From a virus: a stretch of DNA of 57,211 bases. The notes beneath the pieces are model-generated. The model saw only the letters and a program-made list of their open reading frames with translations. It searched no databases and had not been told where the DNA came from. The position numbers and the translations under genes were made by a program. The DNA lies in the IMG/VR virus record IMGVR_UViG_3300040946_000076, positions 1-57,211 of that record; one strand, 5' to 3'. Positions 55,198 through 57,211 of this stretch are shown here, piece by piece (positions within the stretch are counted from its first letter, which is position 1; every line of letters begins with the position of its first letter).

Positions 55198-57211
55198 CCG
55201 GCCGTGCTCTCCGCTATTCCTACGGGCGTCTTGTTCCCGTTCTGCGGCTGTGATGCCGCTGAAGGCGAAAGCAGGTTGTCCGCATGATTAGCCGCTTCGC
55301 TAACCCTACCCACGAGGTTCAACTGGCTTTGATCTTCCAGCCCAGGCATCTCGGGAGCGCCGAGGTACTTCGTCAGCATGTACTGCTGAATCTCGGGCTC
55401 CATCTTGTCGAGCGGGATCGAGATCGAAGCCGTCACGTTGTACTTCTGCGGCTGAGGCGGAGCCGAAGGATCAGGAGGTGGCAGGAAGTACGACTCCGGC
55501 TCGCCGTCGAGGTTCGGAATCGTCTTCAGCAAGTTCATCATCACTTTCTGAGGATCGAGAATCCCCGGCGCCTGCATCGCGATCTGACCGAGCTGCGCGG
55601 CCGCCTGACGCTTCAGGTCGTCGTTCACCGCCATGTACGAACCGGCGTCCGGCTCAACGTCGAAGTCCTGCTGTATCTCGTTCGGGTCGAGCTTCACGCT
55701 GCTGATCTTCCCGGTCTGATCTGTCATGATCCAGGGAACCTGCTGGGCTTTGTCCTGAGTCTTCAGCAGCGATTGCAGCGGAGAAGTGAAATACTTGGAC
55801 TCCACGCTCCACGGCTGGTCGAGGTCAGCCATCTGCTGATTCATCCAGATTTTCTTCATGCCAAGCTGACGAAGATACAGGTTCCGACCGTCCATCTTCA
55901 TCGCCAGCAGCACGTCCGCAGCCTTCGCTGCCAGAACCGCAGTTGTCGCCGTTTTACCGGCCTGCGGGTTCGCTTCCGTTCCTTCCGTCGTCAGGTTCAA
56001 CGACGGCTCGAACATCCCGATCAACTGCATCAGCAGCGCACCGCGCTCCATCGCTCCGGGCGGCAGAGGCGGACGCTCCACGAACTTGCAGCCGTTCAAG
56101 TCCGACGTTCTGAGCACGTTGAAGAACCCGCTCAACAGGCGGTCGGTGTCGAACTCGACTCCAGTCTTTGCGAGGAACGTTACGCGGATCAGGTTCGTGA
56201 TGTAGTCGAAGTTCTGCGCCATCTGCAGGTTGAACATCGAGAACATGTAGCGCAGCAGGCGGGGAGTGGAATCCCCGATCGCGTCGATCAGGTCAGGCAG
56301 CGGAACTTCGTCGGTGAACGACGTGTGCCCGTAGAAGTTTACCGGGTACGGCATCTTCCCCAGCACCTTATCGCGGTAGTTCTCGTTCACCCAGGTGATC
56401 CACATCCGTCCGTCATCGTCCTGCTTGTGCTCTTCGAGGATGTCGTACAGCTTCCGCACGCGTAGGTTCCGCGGGAACTGATACATCACCTGATCCTGCT
56501 TCCCGACGGCGGTACGGAACAAATCTTTCAACTCCTGGAACTCGCCCTTGACGACGACCGGCTCAGGATCAAGACGCATCAGATTCGCAACCGCTTCGGG
56601 ATCGAACGCCGGCGTATCTTCGCCCGTCTCCGGGTCTTTGTACTTTAGCCCGAGCATCTTCTTCAGCCAGAGGTCGGACTCGCGGTAGCTGTGAATCGCG
56701 AACGAAGATTGAAACAGGGTCTTGGCGAACGGCTCCCAGAACACGTCTCCGGGGAAGCAGCACATCACGCGCGGGCCTTCGTACTTCTTGATCTCTTCGG
56801 GGACCGTCAACTCCGTCCCGCTCTTGCCCATGAACTCCTGCACTTCCTCGTCCGTCATGTTCGCGCTGTGCTCTTCGACGGCCTGCTGAATCTCGGCGTC
56901 GGGAGCTTTCCGGGCGCGCATCATCGAGGCTCGGTCGCGGTAGACGACTTTGCCTTCTTTCAGGATCGCCTTCCTGAACACCATCGTGCGCGAGATGAAG
57001 TCCCAGTAGATTTTCGAGATGCCGATGCCGAGCGCTTCCGCGGCCATCCTGACCCGCTGATCTTCGGGCTGCTCCTGCGAGTTGTCGTACTGCTTCGAGA
57101 GCAACGCACTCAGTCTGGCGCCAACACTCGGATCTTGGCCTCCGCTCACGCGCAGCGTGTAAGGCTGCGCGGAAAGTCGCGCCACGTTCTTGCGGTAGAT
57201 CAGGTTCGCCA
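55194..57211 (-). CDS. Portal protein, main part (continues at 1-387)
   Basis: Residues downstream of the contig junction, completing a portal of 742 residues. Features include an early basic-helical segment (QEQPEDQRVRMAAEALGIGI), a stem/wing-like middle, and an acidic, Gln/Asn-rich C-terminus (ANHADNLLSPSAASQPQNG). The large size matches portal proteins of SU10-like and N4-like podovirus relatives. It follows the terminase nuclease gene and precedes head genes. The single-base difference in the terminal overlap changes residue Asp to Glu. Confidence 0.82.
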   Translation of the reverse strand, partial: ANLIYRKNVARLSAQPYTLRVSGGQDPSVGARLSALLSKQYDNSQEQPEDQRVRMAAEALGIGISKIYWDFISRTMVFRKAILKEGKVVYRDRASMMRARKAPDAEIQQAVEEHSANMTDEEVQEFMGKSGTELTVPEEIKKYEGPRVMCCFPGDVFWEPFAKTLFQSSFAIHSYRESDLWLKKMLGLKYKDPETGEDTPAFDPEAVANLMRLDPEPVVVKGEFQELKDLFRTAVGKQDQVMYQFPRNLRVRKLYDILEEHKQDDDGRMWITWVNENYRDKVLGKMPYPVNFYGHTSFTDEVPLPDLIDAIGDSTPRLLRYMFSMFNLQMAQNFDYITNLIRVTFLAKTGVEFDTDRLLSGFFNVLRTSDLNGCKFVERPPLPPGAMERGALLMQLIGMFEPSLNLTTEGTEANPQAGKTATTAVLAAKAADVLLAMKMDGRNLYLRQLGMKKIWMNQQMADLDQPWSVESKYFTSPLQSLLKTQDKAQQVPWIMTDQTGKISSVKLDPNEIQQDFDVEPDAGSYMAVNDDLKRQAAAQLGQIAMQAPGILDPQKVMMNLLKTIPNLDGEPESYFLPPPDPSAPPQPQKYNVTASISIPLDKMEPEIQQYMLTKYLGAPEMPGLEDQSQLNLVGRVSEAANHADNLLSPSAASQPQNGNKTPVGIAESTAG
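57036..57211. repeat. Right copy of 176-bp terminal overlap
   Basis: Second copy of the contig-end overlap; see 1-176. It lies inside the portal gene. Because the repeat interrupts a single gene that is intact after joining, a closed circle (circularly permuted packaging or assembly through a concatemer) is more likely than a real short terminal repeat at this place. Confidence 0.93.

Noticed and set aside
51868-56465. Long plus-strand ORFs opposite head genes (for example 51868-53307, 53274-54332, 55284-56465)
   Set aside because: They are antisense to capsid, scaffold and portal genes, are Arg-rich with no domain or good start, and result from the high-GC codon pattern of the real genes.

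Overview
This window is the essentially complete genome of a tailed double-stranded DNA phage. The last 176 bases repeat the first 176 with one mismatch, and the portal gene reads through that junction in frame, so the sequence closes into a circle of about 57,035 bp. The overlap differs at one base (Asp versus Glu in portal), as expected for a contig from a mixed natural population. The head and tail set (large portal, SU10-type major capsid protein, scaffold-like protein, adaptor- and nozzle-like proteins, no tape-measure gene) suggests a podovirus-like virion. No integrase, partition gene or tRNA was seen. The host cannot be named. Several phage proteins carry Sec-type signal peptides ending in ...AQ, which suits a Gram-negative-type envelope; Acidobacteriota or another soil lineage is only a guess.

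Layout. Minus strand, 18.5 kb down to 1: a divergent promoter region at about 18.5 kb feeds a replication and recombination block (Fe-S exonuclease, RecT-like annealing protein, HTH regulator, HNH nuclease, many small zinc-binding proteins, replicative helicase). Next come two DNA methyltransferases, an HNH nuclease and small membrane or Ig-like proteins, then packaging genes. The packaging block is unusual: small terminase and terminase ATPase lie together, but the terminase nuclease domain is a separate gene about 3.3 kb downstream, next to portal. Plus strand, 18.6-25.7 kb: an operon of about fifteen small genes starting with two PD-(D/E)XK nuclease-like proteins, then a pentapeptide-repeat protein, a DUF7666-like protein with 27-bp tandem repeats, and accessory proteins sharing short Pro/Ala-rich peptide tags.

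Minus strand, 57.2 down to 25.7 kb: portal, scaffold, major capsid protein, then a four-gene sugar/radical chemistry cassette (two-domain glycosyltransferase, methyltransferase with an in-frame stop, B12-type radical SAM enzyme, nucleotide-sugar 6-dehydrogenase). After it come adaptor, nozzle-like protein, FN3 protein, an HNH insertion, two large internal-virion candidates, two large secreted fibre-like proteins, three small membrane proteins, a DUF5675 protein and a papain-like protein. The last group is the best candidate for host recognition and lysis.

The main unexplained signals are: a 14-bp palindrome (CTGCAAATTTGCAG, four exact and about five near copies) often sitting just 5' of ribosome binding sites; the split terminase; fibre proteins with export signals; the radical SAM/glycan cassette inside the morphogenesis operon; and several signs of cassette exchange (52-bp direct repeat, repeated leader sequences, a truncated helicase, HNH insertions).
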